A stretch of 64,000 bases of DNA from an uncultured Dermabacter sp. (GTDB lineage: Bacteria; Actinomycetota; Actinomycetes; Actinomycetales; Dermabacteraceae). The notes beneath the pieces were generated by a model that had not been told where the DNA came from, ran no database searches, and was given only the letters and a program-made list of their open reading frames with translations. A program made the position numbers and the translations under genes. Of the stretch, positions 33,431 to 42,497 are shown piece by piece (the first letter of the stretch is position 1; every line of letters begins with the position of its first letter). The DNA is taken from assembly GCA_947252755.1 (NCBI GenBank), contig CAMXWV010000002.1, forward strand, positions 233,168 to 297,167, written 5' to 3'.

Positions 33431-34399
33431 TCAGCTCAACGATCCGGCGAGGTCAATCCGCTGCTGCCCGGTGTACACGTTGAACCGGCCGTTTTCATCG
33501 TCGCGCCCTGCGCGTACGAATCCGGCCAGGGTCATCCCGAGCCGCTCCGCGGTTTCGATCGCAAGGCTTGACGGCGCGGACACGCACGCCACGAACGAAA
33601 TCCCGGCCATGGCTGCCTTCTGCACGATTTCGAAGGACGCCCGCGAGCTCACCAGCAGGATCCGGTCCCGCACGGGCATGTGCCCTTCAAGCAGGGACCA
33701 GCCGATCACTTTGTCCACTGCGTTGTGGCGGCCCACGTCTTCACGGATCACCACGCGCTCACCGTCCGGAGCGATCAGCGCAGCAGCGTGCACGCCGCCG
33801 GTCTTTCCGAACACGGTTTGGCCATCGCTCAGTTCACGCTGCGCCCGCAGCAGGTCGGTTGGCCGCACCGTGAAGTCATCGGTGATCTGGTACCGGGACT
33901 TGTGCATGACGTCATCGATGGAGGTGGCGCCGCAAACTCCGCAGGCACTGGAGGTGATGAAGTTCTTCGGCACGATCGGCACGCGGAGCGCGTCGGGCAC
34001 GGCCACGCCGCCCACCCCGCCGATGCTCACACCGCGGCTGTCCACTTCGGGATGCTCATGGCGCCCGGCAGGTGCTCCAAGGCCCGGCCGAGTGGTGAAG
34101 TCCATGACGTTATACGTGTTCTCGGCATAGCCGTCCTCCCCGCTGACCACCGCGCCGCCGCAGTAGCGTGCTTCCAGAACATCCTCACGCGATTCGATGT
34201 ACCCCTCGGCGTGAAGGAACCCGTGGATGAGCTCCACATCATGGCCGGGCGTGCGCATGGTGAGGGACAGCTTCTCCCCATTCAGCCGGATGTCCAGCGG
34301 CTCTTCCACCGCCACCGTGTCTGGCTTCTCCGAGTGGTAGAGGCTGCCTTCCCGGAGCCGCACCGTCATCATGCGTCGGCTCTGCGTTACGCGTCCCAT
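33431..34399 (-). CDS. fdhD: Formate dehydrogenase accessory sulfurtransferase FdhD
   Basis: A 322-residue FdhD. This protein passes sulfur from IscS to the molybdenum cofactor of formate dehydrogenase. The catalytic cysteines are in SSACGVCG (about 151-158). Other marks are EEPLDIRLNGE, TPGHDVELIHGFLHAEG and FGKTGGVHAAALIAPDGERVVIREDVGRHNAVDKVIG. No formate dehydrogenase gene is in this window. It is convergent with xylR and lies downstream of the GntR gene. Confidence 0.96.
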   Translation of the reverse strand: MGRVTQSRRMMTVRLREGSLYHSEKPDTVAVEEPLDIRLNGEKLSLTMRTPGHDVELIHGFLHAEGYIESREDVLEARYCGGAVVSGEDGYAENTYNVMDFTTRPGLGAPAGRHEHPEVDSRGVSIGGVGGVAVPDALRVPIVPKNFITSSACGVCGATSIDDVMHKSRYQITDDFTVRPTDLLRAQRELSDGQTVFGKTGGVHAAALIAPDGERVVIREDVGRHNAVDKVIGWSLLEGHMPVRDRILLVSSRASFEIVQKAAMAGISFVACVSAPSSLAIETAERLGMTLAGFVRAGRDDENGRFNVYTGQQRIDLAGSLS

Positions 34400-34435
34400 G
34401 CCCTCAGCCTACGCGGCACGCTCAGCAGGGAATGC

Positions 34436-35191
34436 TTACTTGTCCACCAACGTCACTTCGAACGCGTAGAGGCTCGGCCGGTACAGGTGATAGCCGTACT
34501 CCATGGCGACGCCGCTGTCCATGAAGCTCTTGCGCTCCATGAACAGCAGCGGGGCGCCCTCAGTTTCCTCCAGCCGTGCCGCATCCTCTGCCGACGCGGC
34601 CACCGCACCGATGCGTTCATGCGCAACAGCGGTCTTCGCCCCCAGCGCGCGCATCGCCTCATACAGTCCGGTCCGTGACAGTTCGGCGTGGGACGGCGCG
34701 TACGCCAGCGGAAGCACATTGCGCATCAGCGCCAGGGGGCGGCCGTCGATGCGCCGTAGGCGCGTCAGCTCGAGCACCTGCGCCCCCTCCTCGAGCAGCA
34801 GGCGCGAGGCCATCTCCTGATCCGCGGGCGCAATCCGGTATTCAAGAACATCCGTGGTGGGGTTCTTGCCCGCTTCACGAAGATCATCGAACAGCGAGGT
34901 GAGCGCCATAGCCCGGTTCACATGGCTCTCCACCACCTGGGTGCCCACGCCCCGCTTGCGCACCAGCAGTCCTTTGTCCACCAGCTCCTGGATACCCTGA
35001 CGAACCGTGGGTCGGGCAACGCCGAGCCGGCGAGACAGCGAGATCTCGTTCTCGATCCGCGTGCCCGGCGGCAGTTCACCGCGGTCGATCGCACCCTGGA
35101 TGGCCGTAGCGAGCTGCATATACAGCGGAGTGGCAGAATCCTTGTCCAGGGCCACCGGCAGTTCAACCGGTCCGGAGGGTGCAGCTGTCAT
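34436..35191 (-). CDS. iolR: GntR/HutC-family regulator, probable IolR
   Basis: A 251-residue regulator. Residues ~20-88 are a GntR winged helix (YMQLATAIQGAIDRGELPPGTRIENEISLSRRLGVARPTVRQGIQELVDKGLL), and residues ~100-245 are a UTRA effector domain (RIAPADQEMASRLLLEEGAQVLELTRLRRIDGRPLALMRNVLP). It lies at the edge of the inositol locus, after iolG, as GntR-type IolR does in corynebacteria, so control of the iol genes with an inositol intermediate as inducer is the best inference. A terminator separates it from iolG. Candidate TGTC-NN-GACA sites are found at several promoters of the locus. Confidence 0.8.
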   Translation of the reverse strand: MTAAPSGPVELPVALDKDSATPLYMQLATAIQGAIDRGELPPGTRIENEISLSRRLGVARPTVRQGIQELVDKGLLVRKRGVGTQVVESHVNRAMALTSLFDDLREAGKNPTTDVLEYRIAPADQEMASRLLLEEGAQVLELTRLRRIDGRPLALMRNVLPLAYAPSHAELSRTGLYEAMRALGAKTAVAHERIGAVAASAEDAARLEETEGAPLLFMERKSFMDSGVAMEYGYHLYRPSLYAFEVTLVDK

Positions 35192-35270
35192 TCTCTCTCG
35201 TTTCCTTGGTCATGCCAGGACAGCACCCGGCAGCATGTCTCCAATGTACTCCCTGCGCACATGACAAACG

Positions 35271-35302
35271 GCGGCGGTGAAACCGCACGGTCTCACCGCC
35301 GC
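35271..35302 (-). terminator. Terminator hairpin after iolG
   Basis: GCGGCGGTGA (35271-35280) pairs perfectly with TCACCGCCGC (35293-35302), 12-nt loop, 48 bp past the iolG stop. There is little T run, but the stem is strong. Confidence 0.65.
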
Positions 35303-35350
35303 AGCATGCCAAGCCTCAGCCTGGTCGTCAGGCGCCGCTGCAGGGCGTGT

Positions 35351-36376
35351 TCACGGGCGCGGCAGAATGCTGACCGGCACGAACCCGTCGGCGTTCAGCG
35401 CCTGCTCTGCGGCAGCGCACGTCGCGGCGGTCAGGTAGCCGTCCCATGCGGTGGCGGAGCGTTCAGCAACATTGGTGCCGTTCTTGATGGCAGCGATCCA
35501 TTCGCGCACTTCCGCGTCGTATGCGTCCAGGAAGCGGGGGCGGAAATCGGCGTGCACACTGCCGCCCCAGGAGCCGTCATGCTTCTGAGTGGTGACTCGA
35601 CCGATCTCCATGCCGATCGTGGAGGTCCCCTCGCTGCCCACCGCCTCAGTGCGCACCTCGTAGCCGCCCTTGGTGGTCACATACAGCTCGTCGGTGACGA
35701 CAATGCCGGACTCCATGCGGAACAGGAAGATCATCGGATCATGCAGGCCCTCGGGCGCGTTGCGGGTAGAGCGCGGTTTGATGCTCTGCACCTCCACCAC
35801 CTGCTCATCCAGGAAGTAGTGCAGAGCATCCACTTCATGCACGGCCGAGTCGTACACCATCATCGAATCGGTGAAGCTGGGGTGCGGAGCGGCGTTGCGG
35901 TGCTTCATGTTGAGGATGAGCACCTCGCCCAGCTCCCCGCTCTTGATCACGTCCCGCAGTTCGGCGTACTCGCGGTCGAATCGGCGCATGAAGCCGAGGG
36001 ACACGTACGGCACGCCCGCTTCCTTCTCCGCCTGCACCACTGTGTAGGCGTCCTCTGGATTCATCGCCAGCGGCTTCTCGCACAGAACCGGCTTGCCGGC
36101 GCGAATCGCAGCGATGGTCTGTTCGGCGTGGAAGCTGCCGGGGCTCGCGATGAGCACCGCATCCACCTGATCGGAGCTGATCAGCTCTTCCCAGGACTCG
36201 AACACCTCAGCCCCCGCTTCGGCGGCTACTGTCTGTGCGGTCGCTGCCATGTAGTCGTACACCGCGGAGACGCGAGCTCCTTTGATCCGTTCGGTGATGC
36301 GGGTGACGTGGTCGTGGCCCATCACGCCAACGCCGATCACACCCACCCGTACGTCACTGCGTCCTTCAGCTGACAT
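35351..36376 (-). CDS. iolG: Inositol 2-dehydrogenase (Gfo/Idh/MocA family)
   Basis: A 341-residue NAD-dependent dehydrogenase, taken as the enzyme for myo-inositol to 2-keto-myo-inositol (scyllo-inosose). The Rossmann start is VGVIGVGVMGHDH (about 12-24). The catalytic EKP motif is in CEKPLAMNPEDAY (about 97-109). DSAVHEVDALHYFLDE carries the D..H catalytic pair. The ATG has AAAGGAG upstream. It is the last gene of the leftward iolC-aldolase-iolB-iolG operon. Two further Gfo/Idh genes in this locus make the exact split of substrates uncertain. Confidence 0.88.
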   Translation of the reverse strand: MSAEGRSDVRVGVIGVGVMGHDHVTRITERIKGARVSAVYDYMAATAQTVAAEAGAEVFESWEELISSDQVDAVLIASPGSFHAEQTIAAIRAGKPVLCEKPLAMNPEDAYTVVQAEKEAGVPYVSLGFMRRFDREYAELRDVIKSGELGEVLILNMKHRNAAPHPSFTDSMMVYDSAVHEVDALHYFLDEQVVEVQSIKPRSTRNAPEGLHDPMIFLFRMESGIVVTDELYVTTKGGYEVRTEAVGSEGTSTIGMEIGRVTTQKHDGSWGGSVHADFRPRFLDAYDAEVREWIAAIKNGTNVAERSATAWDGYLTAATCAAAEQALNADGFVPVSILPRP

Positions 36377-36406
36377 TGCGGTCTCCTTTATTTCGCTGAT
36401 TTCAGC

Positions 36407-37291
36407 TCACTGAGCGAGGCGGGGATCCACCTCGAGGTCCTTCCAGGTGTCACGCAGCCATGCCTGGTCAGGGTGGTCGGTGATGTTCCACGCGCGCTCC
36501 CCCGGGCCCGCCATCACATTGAGGTAGAACATGTCGTAGCCGGGTGCGGCTGCGCAGGGGCCGTGCCAGCCATGTGGCACCAGCACGGTGTCACCGGTGT
36601 ACACCTGCTCGCCAATGGTGAGCGGCTCGTCCTCGCGTGCGCTCGTGGTGTGGTGAAGTCCGAAGCCGGGAGCGCCGGTGGGTGAGTCCTGGATCTCGAA
36701 GTAGTAGATCTCCTCGAGCTCGCTCTCCGTTTCAGTCTCTTCATCGTGTTTGTGCGCGGGGTAGCTTGACCAGTTGCCGCCCGGGGTCACAACCTCCACC
36801 ACGATCAGCTTGTCCATCGCGTCGAAGCTGCCCACCGCGCCGAAGTTCCGCACTTGGCGGGTCATGTGTCCGGCGCCGCGCACTTCCAGGGGGATGTTCT
36901 CCTTGCGGATCACAGCCACCGGGTGCTGAGCAGAATCGGACTCGCTCACGGGGGCGGTGGCCAGCGCGACGCGGCCGCCTTCAGCGCTGGTGATCACCAG
37001 ACGGCTGCCGATCGGTGCGTAGAGCACGTCGGCTGCGCCTTCGAACACGTCGCGGCGACCGCGCAGATCATACTGCTCGCCCTCAATAGCCACGGTGAAT
37101 GAGCCGTTCAGCGGAACCACCATCACTTCAACGCCATCAGCAGCGAACTCTTCGCTGCCCCCGGCGCTCAGCTCGAGCACGTGCAGCCCGGTGTGGTGCC
37201 AGTCGTTGCGCTGGCGCGGATCGATCACGGTTTCGAACTGTCCCTGCCGGGTCTCATTGCGGCGGATCACAAGGTTCTGTGCATCAGTCAT
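36407..37291 (-). CDS. iolB: 5-deoxy-glucuronate isomerase
   Basis: A 294-residue IolB, which isomerises 5-deoxy-glucuronate to 2-deoxy-5-keto-gluconate. The cupin core shows PAHKHDEE with its metal-binding His/Glu residues, EEIYYFEIQ, and VPHGWHGPCAAAPGYDMFYLNVMAGP. I chose ATG at 37291 (MTDAQNLVIRR) because GGAGA precedes it at a usable distance; an ATG five codons upstream (37306) lacks a ribosome-binding site. It is 30 bp upstream of iolG. Confidence 0.95.
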   Translation of the reverse strand: MTDAQNLVIRRNETRQGQFETVIDPRQRNDWHHTGLHVLELSAGGSEEFAADGVEVMVVPLNGSFTVAIEGEQYDLRGRRDVFEGAADVLYAPIGSRLVITSAEGGRVALATAPVSESDSAQHPVAVIRKENIPLEVRGAGHMTRQVRNFGAVGSFDAMDKLIVVEVVTPGGNWSSYPAHKHDEETETESELEEIYYFEIQDSPTGAPGFGLHHTTSAREDEPLTIGEQVYTGDTVLVPHGWHGPCAAAPGYDMFYLNVMAGPGERAWNITDHPDQAWLRDTWKDLEVDPRLAQ

Positions 37292-37315
37292 GGCAGCGGT
37301 CTCCATTCATCAGTG

Positions 37316-38206
37316 TCAGCGGTTCATCATCTCAGCGGCAGTAGCAACCGCACCGGCAACATCGCCATCCGGGGGGTACAGGAGGGAGCGGCCCACCACG
37401 AGCCCGCGCACGTGCCCAATCGCCAGCGCACGCTGCCAGGAGGCGAACACCGTGTCGCGATCCTTCCCCACGGGGTCTCCGCCCAGGATCAGCGACGGCA
37501 GAGTGGTGGCCTCCATGACGCGCTCCATCTCATCCACAGCCGGCAGCTTCAGCCAGGTGTAAGCGGAGGTGTTGCCGATCCCCTGGGCGATATGCATGGA
37601 TTTGATGACTGCGTCGGGGCTGAGATCATTCACGATCTGCTGCCCGCGACGGGAGGACATGAACGGCTCCACCATGGCGATCAGCTCACGGGAAGCCAGA
37701 TCGCTGACGGCGTCCGCGCAGATCTGCAGGGTGGTGGAGGTCCGCTCATCGTCCAGATCAATCCGGGTGAGCATCTTCCCGCCGTCGAAGCCGAACTCGC
37801 TGATGGAGGCCGCGTCGTACGCGGTCATGCGATCTTCGATCTCCCACGCGCCGCCCTGCAGGCCACCCCGGTTCATGGACGCGAACACGATCTTGTTCTC
37901 GAGCGCTCCCATCAAAAGGAGATCCTCGATCACGTCCGGTGTGCCAAGCACCCCATCCACAGCGGGGTTGCTCAGGGCCTCCCGGAGGCGGTCCAGAAGC
38001 TCCACCCGGCTGTTCATCGCGTGAGGGTCGCCGCCGGCGCCGAGCGCGCCGCGGGCGGGATGGTCAGCGGCCACGATCAGCATCTTGCCGTTCGCATCCG
38101 CCACTGTTCGACGCGCCCTCCGCTTCGCCAGGCGTCCGATCCGGCCCGGATCGGTGACGCGCACCTCGGACAGGTCCGTGTAGTCAGTGCAGAACGTCGG
38201 GCTCAT
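37316..38206 (-). CDS. Cgl0159-family aldolase-like (beta/alpha)8 protein, likely IolJ role
   Basis: A 296-residue class I aldolase-like protein (DeoC/LacD superfamily). Marks are MLIVAADHPARGALGAG (about 42-58), VIKSMHIAQGIGNTSAYTWLKLP with its candidate Schiff-base lysine near residue 218, and SLILGGDPVGKDRDTV. In corynebacterial inositol operons a homologue sits in the same place, between iolC and the other iol genes. It probably cleaves 2-deoxy-5-keto-gluconate 6-phosphate into DHAP and malonate semialdehyde, the step otherwise done by IolJ, since no other IolJ is present. The ATG overlaps the iolC stop by 4 bases. Confidence 0.82.
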   Translation of the reverse strand: MSPTFCTDYTDLSEVRVTDPGRIGRLAKRRARRTVADANGKMLIVAADHPARGALGAGGDPHAMNSRVELLDRLREALSNPAVDGVLGTPDVIEDLLLMGALENKIVFASMNRGGLQGGAWEIEDRMTAYDAASISEFGFDGGKMLTRIDLDDERTSTTLQICADAVSDLASRELIAMVEPFMSSRRGQQIVNDLSPDAVIKSMHIAQGIGNTSAYTWLKLPAVDEMERVMEATTLPSLILGGDPVGKDRDTVFASWQRALAIGHVRGLVVGRSLLYPPDGDVAGAVATAAEMMNR

Positions 38207-39237
38207 GCGTCCAGTCCCACCTTACGGCGAACCTCAGCGAGCATCTGCTGGGCGTCCTTGCCGTCGTTGACATCCCCGCCGGCGATCATCGTGTCGATCT
38301 CCTCCGGGGTGGGCATGGCTGTGGAGCACTCCAGGCGGGTGGAGACGATCGCCCCGGCAGCATTGGAACGGGTCAGGATCTCCTCCACGCTGAGCTGGCG
38401 CAGCAGCCCGTCGCAGAGCGAACCGCCGAAGGAGTCGCCGGCGCCCAGGCCGTTGACCACATCGATCACATTCGGCGGCACCTCCACGGTTTCATGCTTG
38501 GTTTTGCCGAGCACGCCCTTCGGGCCCTGCTTAACAATGGCAAGCTCAACCCCGAGATCAAGCAGAGCATCGGCCGCGCGGTGCGGATCGGTTTCATCCA
38601 CCGCCACCTCGCACTCCTCACGGTTGCCCACGGCCACCGTGCAGTAGCCGAGCGCAAGCTGGAAGTAGGTGCGGGCTTCAGCCATGGAGGCCCAGAACAT
38701 GGGCCGGTAGTCCAGGTCGAACACGGTGTGGCCGCCGCTGCCGGCAGCGCTGCGGGCGGCGAGGGCCCGGTAGTGGGTGCTGCGGCTCGGGTCTTCGCTG
38801 AGGCCGGTGCCGGAGATCCAGAACACGCGCGCCGCGCGGACTGCATCAAGGTCGAGCTGCTCGGCGTCGAGCTGGAGGTCCGGGGCGGCAGGCTCGCGGT
38901 AGAAGTAGAGAGGGAAGTCATCCGGCGGGAAGATCTCGCAGAAGGTCACCGGGGTGGCAAGCGTGGAGTCCACCTGCACGAAGTCGTCGCTGACGCCGAG
39001 GGTGCGCATCTCCTTGCGCACGAAGCGACCGAATGAGTCATCGCCGACTGCGGTGATGGCGGCGGCGCTGTGCCCGTGGCGGGCAGCGGCGACTGCCACG
39101 TTGGTGGGGCTGCCGCCGAGGAACTTGCCGAAGCTGGTCACGTCTTCGAGGCTTCGCCCGATCTGCAGCGGATAGATATCGACTCCGCTGCGGCCGATGG
39201 TGAGAACGTCAACAGGGGCTGTGTTGTGATGGGGCAC
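38203..39237 (-). CDS. iolC: 5-dehydro-2-deoxygluconokinase
   Basis: A 344-residue PfkB-family sugar kinase that phosphorylates 2-deoxy-5-keto-gluconate. PfkB signature 1 is in GKFLGGSPTNVAVAAARHGH (about 37-56), and signature 2 with the catalytic base is NGLGAGDSFGGSLCDGLL (about 272-289). The start is GTG at 39237, with GGAGAG 8 nt upstream. First gene of the leftward operon and divergent from the transaldolase gene, with a shared 211-bp control region. Confidence 0.95.
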   Translation of the reverse strand: MPHHNTAPVDVLTIGRSGVDIYPLQIGRSLEDVTSFGKFLGGSPTNVAVAAARHGHSAAAITAVGDDSFGRFVRKEMRTLGVSDDFVQVDSTLATPVTFCEIFPPDDFPLYFYREPAAPDLQLDAEQLDLDAVRAARVFWISGTGLSEDPSRSTHYRALAARSAAGSGGHTVFDLDYRPMFWASMAEARTYFQLALGYCTVAVGNREECEVAVDETDPHRAADALLDLGVELAIVKQGPKGVLGKTKHETVEVPPNVIDVVNGLGAGDSFGGSLCDGLLRQLSVEEILTRSNAAGAIVSTRLECSTAMPTPEEIDTMIAGGDVNDGKDAQQMLAEVRRKVGLDA

Positions 39238-39294
39238 CGTTCTGCTCTCCTTCAGATGTGGTCTGTGCGGCTAGCTTACCGACCTCGCCGGCAT

Positions 39295-39392
39295 TTGTAT
39301 GGACATTCGTCCCGCCGGTGTCTCGATGTTAGTGCGATACTGGATCTACAGCAAGCGCTACGTCCTTACATTTGCTTGACAATGTTAAGAGC
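39295..39392. promoter_or_regulatory. Divergent iol control region with operator-like sites
   Basis: Between iolC and the transaldolase gene. TTGTATGGACAT (39295-39306) lies in the start of the iolC transcript and resembles the perfect TGTC-NN-GACA sites elsewhere in the locus. GCAAGCGCTA (39351-39360) has the AGCGCT core of LacI-type operators. TTGACA (39376-39381) is a clear -35 for the rightward operon, with a weak -10 (GATGAT, 18 nt later). TGTTAAGAGC (39383-39392) is a further half-match to the GntR-type motif. Confidence 0.55.
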
Positions 39393-39448
39393 TGTTGAGG
39401 ATGATGGCGCTGTAACCGGTCCCTGTGCCACTCTCGAAGGAGCAGAAC

Positions 39449-40522
39449 ATGAACGCGTCCAACGGCGGTCCGCTCACCACCATGACCCAGAACTTCCCCA
39501 CCGCTCTGTGGAATGACTCAGCCGACCCCGAAGAGCTGAGCACGTCCATTTCGTTGGGCGGCGTAGGCGCCACCTGCAACCCCGTGATCGCCTACACCGG
39601 CATCAAGAAGAACATCGCCAAGTGGGGCCCCCGCATCCGCGAGATCGCCGACGCACACCCCGCCTGGAGCGAGTCCCAGATCGGCTGGGAGATCGTCAAG
39701 GAGATGTCCGTGGAGGCCGCGAAGCTCCTGGAGCCGGCGTTCAAGGAGTCCAAGGGCCGCAACGGCCGCCTCTCCGTGCAGACGGACCCGCGCCTGTCCC
39801 GCAGCGCTGAGGCTCTGGTTGTCCAGGCAGTGGAGTTCAATGAGCTGGCAGACAACATCATCGTGAAGGTGCCGGCTACCAAGGTGGGCATCGAAGCGAT
39901 CGAGGAAGCCACCTACCAGGGCGTGGTCATGAACGTGACCGTGTCCTTCACGGTGCCGCAGGTGATCGCTGCCGCTGAGGCCATCGAACGCGGTCTCAAG
40001 CGCCGCGAAGCCGAAGGCAAGTCCATTGAGGGCATGCATCCGGTGGTCACGCTCATGGGCGGCCGCCTGGATGACTGGCTTAAGGACTGGGTCAAGGCCA
40101 ATGACATCGTGCTGGACCCGGGCGTCCTCGAATGGGCGGGCGTGGCGGCTATGAAGCACGCGTACGCGATCATGAAGGAGCGCGGGCTGCGCTCGCGCCT
40201 GCTGTCCGCAGCGTTCCGCAACCATATGCAGTGGTCCGAGCTGATCGGCGGCGACCTTGTCGTCTCCCCGCCGTTCAAGTTCCAGCAGCAGTTTGCGAAC
40301 TCAGACATCGAGGCGGTCAGCCGCATCGACAACCCGGTGGATGAGCGCATCATGTCCGTGCTGCGCACCCTCTCGGAGTTCAACCGCGCCTACGAGGTGG
40401 ATGGGATGAGCGTGGAGGAGTTCGATGACTTCGGCGCCACCCGCAAGACCCTCCGCCAGTTCTACGCTGCTGACGAGGACCTTGACACGCTGGTTCGGGA
40501 CATCCTGATCCCCGCTCCGTGA
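39449..40522 (+). CDS. Transaldolase-family protein of the inositol locus
   Basis: A 357-residue class I aldolase of the transaldolase family. The ATG at 39449 follows GAAGGAG. It has GGVGATCNPVIAYTG at the place of the family TTNPS motif, IIVKVPATKVGIEA with the expected Schiff-base lysine (about residue 143), and HPVVTLMGGRLDDWL. It is longer and clearly different from the short transaldolase at 19377. First gene of the rightward iol operon, 48 bp before iolD. A role in carrying inositol-derived carbon into central metabolism is an inference; the enzyme's own substrate is not known. Confidence 0.82.
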   Translation: MNASNGGPLTTMTQNFPTALWNDSADPEELSTSISLGGVGATCNPVIAYTGIKKNIAKWGPRIREIADAHPAWSESQIGWEIVKEMSVEAAKLLEPAFKESKGRNGRLSVQTDPRLSRSAEALVVQAVEFNELADNIIVKVPATKVGIEAIEEATYQGVVMNVTVSFTVPQVIAAAEAIERGLKRREAEGKSIEGMHPVVTLMGGRLDDWLKDWVKANDIVLDPGVLEWAGVAAMKHAYAIMKERGLRSRLLSAAFRNHMQWSELIGGDLVVSPPFKFQQQFANSDIEAVSRIDNPVDERIMSVLRTLSEFNRAYEVDGMSVEEFDDFGATRKTLRQFYAADEDLDTLVRDILIPAP

Positions 40523-40570
40523 TCGACTGAGACGATCCCTTCGAGACCGTTCAGCCAGAAAGGACACCCG

Positions 40571-42478
40571 ATGGCTTCCACCACCGTGCGCCTGACAGTC
40601 GCTCAGGCGATCGTCCGCTTCCTCTCCGTGCAGTACTCGGAGCGGGACGGCCAGCGCCAGCGGCTGATCCCCGCTATCCATGGCATCTTCGGTCACGGCA
40701 ACGTGGCCGGCCTGGGGCAGGCGATCCTGCAGAACCAGCTCGAGCCCGCGGACGGCGAGCAGCCGTTGGTGTACTACCAGGGCCGCAATGAGCAGAACAT
40801 GGTGCACGCCGCTGTGGCGTACGCCCGCACCAAGAACCGCCTGCAGGCGCAGGCTGTGACCGCATCGATCGGCCCGGGCTCCACGAACATGGTGACCGGC
40901 GCGGCGCTTGCCACGATCGACCGCATCCCGGTGCTGCTGTTCCCCTCGGACATCTTCTCCACCCGCCGTGTGGACCCGGTCCTACAGCAGCTGGAGGACG
41001 AGCGCGGCTACGACCTGTCCGTCAACGACGCCTTCCGCCCCGTCTCCCGGTTCTTCGACCGGATCAACCGGCCCGAGCAGGTCATGAGCTCCATGCTCGC
41101 GGCAATGCGCGTGCTGACCGATCCGGCAGAGACCGGTGCGGTCACCGTGTGCCTGCCGCAGGATGTGCAGGCAGAAGCGTATGACTTCCCGGTCGAGTTC
41201 TTCCGCGAGCGCACCTGGTACGTGGCGCGGCCGGTGCCGGAGCGGGCTGCTCTGGAGCGGGCGGCAGCTACGATCGCCTCCGCTCAGCGTCCGGTCATCA
41301 TCGCGGGTGGCGGCGTCATCTACTCGGAGGCTTCAGCCGCTCTGACCGCGTTCGCGGAGAAGTCCGGCATTCCAGTGCTGGACACCCAGGCCGGCAAGGG
41401 AGCAATCTCTTTCGAGCATCCGCTGTCCATCGGCGGTGTAGGCGCAACCGGCAACAATGCCGCGAACACTCTCGCGGCTGAGGCTGATGTGGTGATCGGC
41501 GTGGGCACCCGCTACACCGACTTCACCACGGCTTCCCGGGTGGTTTTCCAGAACGAGGATCTGCGGTTCGTCAACATCAACGTGAAGGCGTTCGATGCGG
41601 CGAAGCACGCGGCTGACATGGTGGTGGCCGACGCCCGCACCGCGCTGGAGATCCTCACCGAGGAGTGGGATGAGCTCACGGGCGGCGCCAGCACCGCTGA
41701 GACCTATCGTGAGCGCGCCGCGCAGCTGTGGGATGAGTGGGAGAAGCTCACGGAGCCCTGCTACGCGGAGCACCCGGATCAGGACCTGCCAGCGCAGACC
41801 GAAATCTTCGGCGCGCTGAATGACCTGATGGGCGATGAGGACATCGTCATCAATGCGGCGGGATCCATGCCGGGAGACCTCCAGGCGCTCTGGAAGGCTC
41901 GCACCCCGGTCCAGTACCACCTGGAGTACGGCTATTCGTGCATGGGCTACGAGATCCCGGCGGCCTTCGGCTGCAAGCTCGCTCGGCCCGAATCCGAGGT
42001 GGTGGCGATCGTGGGAGACGGCACCTACCAGATGGCGCCGCAGGAGATCGCCACGATGGTTCAGGAGCACTGCAAGGTCATCCTGGTGATCCTCCAGAAC
42101 CACGGCTGGTCCTCGATCGGCTCGCTCTCTGAATCCCATGGTTCGCAGCGCTTCGGCACCAAGTACCGCATGCGCAGTGACGAGACCGGACAGCTGGACG
42201 GCGGCCTGCTGCCGATGGACATCGCCCAGAACCTGGCCAGCTACGGCATCGAGGTGCAGGAGGTCAGCAGCACGGCTGACTTCCGGGAGGCGTACCGGCG
42301 AGCGGAGGCGATGGAGTCGCTGAACGCGATCGTTGTCAACACAGACCTGTACGGTCCGAACCCTCCGGGCATCGGCTGGTGGGATGTGCCTGTCAGCCAG
42401 GTGTCCGAGCTGGAGACCACCCAGCAGGCATTCGAGACCTACACCGAGAAGTCAAGGAAACAGCGCCACTACCTGTGA
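40571..42478 (+). CDS. iolD: 3D-(3,5/4)-trihydroxycyclohexane-1,2-dione acylhydrolase
   Basis: A 635-residue thiamine-diphosphate enzyme that opens the cyclohexane ring. The N-terminal domain has FLSVQYSERDG and the catalytic Glu region NEQNMVHAAVAYARTKNR. TASIGPGSTNMVTGAALATIDRIPVLLFPSD follows. The C-terminal domain binds ThDP with GDGTYQMAPQEI ... LQNHGW (about 478-515). The ATG has AGAAAGGA upstream. Length is normal for IolD. Confidence 0.97.
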   Translation: MASTTVRLTVAQAIVRFLSVQYSERDGQRQRLIPAIHGIFGHGNVAGLGQAILQNQLEPADGEQPLVYYQGRNEQNMVHAAVAYARTKNRLQAQAVTASIGPGSTNMVTGAALATIDRIPVLLFPSDIFSTRRVDPVLQQLEDERGYDLSVNDAFRPVSRFFDRINRPEQVMSSMLAAMRVLTDPAETGAVTVCLPQDVQAEAYDFPVEFFRERTWYVARPVPERAALERAAATIASAQRPVIIAGGGVIYSEASAALTAFAEKSGIPVLDTQAGKGAISFEHPLSIGGVGATGNNAANTLAAEADVVIGVGTRYTDFTTASRVVFQNEDLRFVNINVKAFDAAKHAADMVVADARTALEILTEEWDELTGGASTAETYRERAAQLWDEWEKLTEPCYAEHPDQDLPAQTEIFGALNDLMGDEDIVINAAGSMPGDLQALWKARTPVQYHLEYGYSCMGYEIPAAFGCKLARPESEVVAIVGDGTYQMAPQEIATMVQEHCKVILVILQNHGWSSIGSLSESHGSQRFGTKYRMRSDETGQLDGGLLPMDIAQNLASYGIEVQEVSSTADFREAYRRAEAMESLNAIVVNTDLYGPNPPGIGWWDVPVSQVSELETTQQAFETYTEKSRKQRHYL

Positions 42479-42497
42479 GCTGCAAAGGAGCACCATC

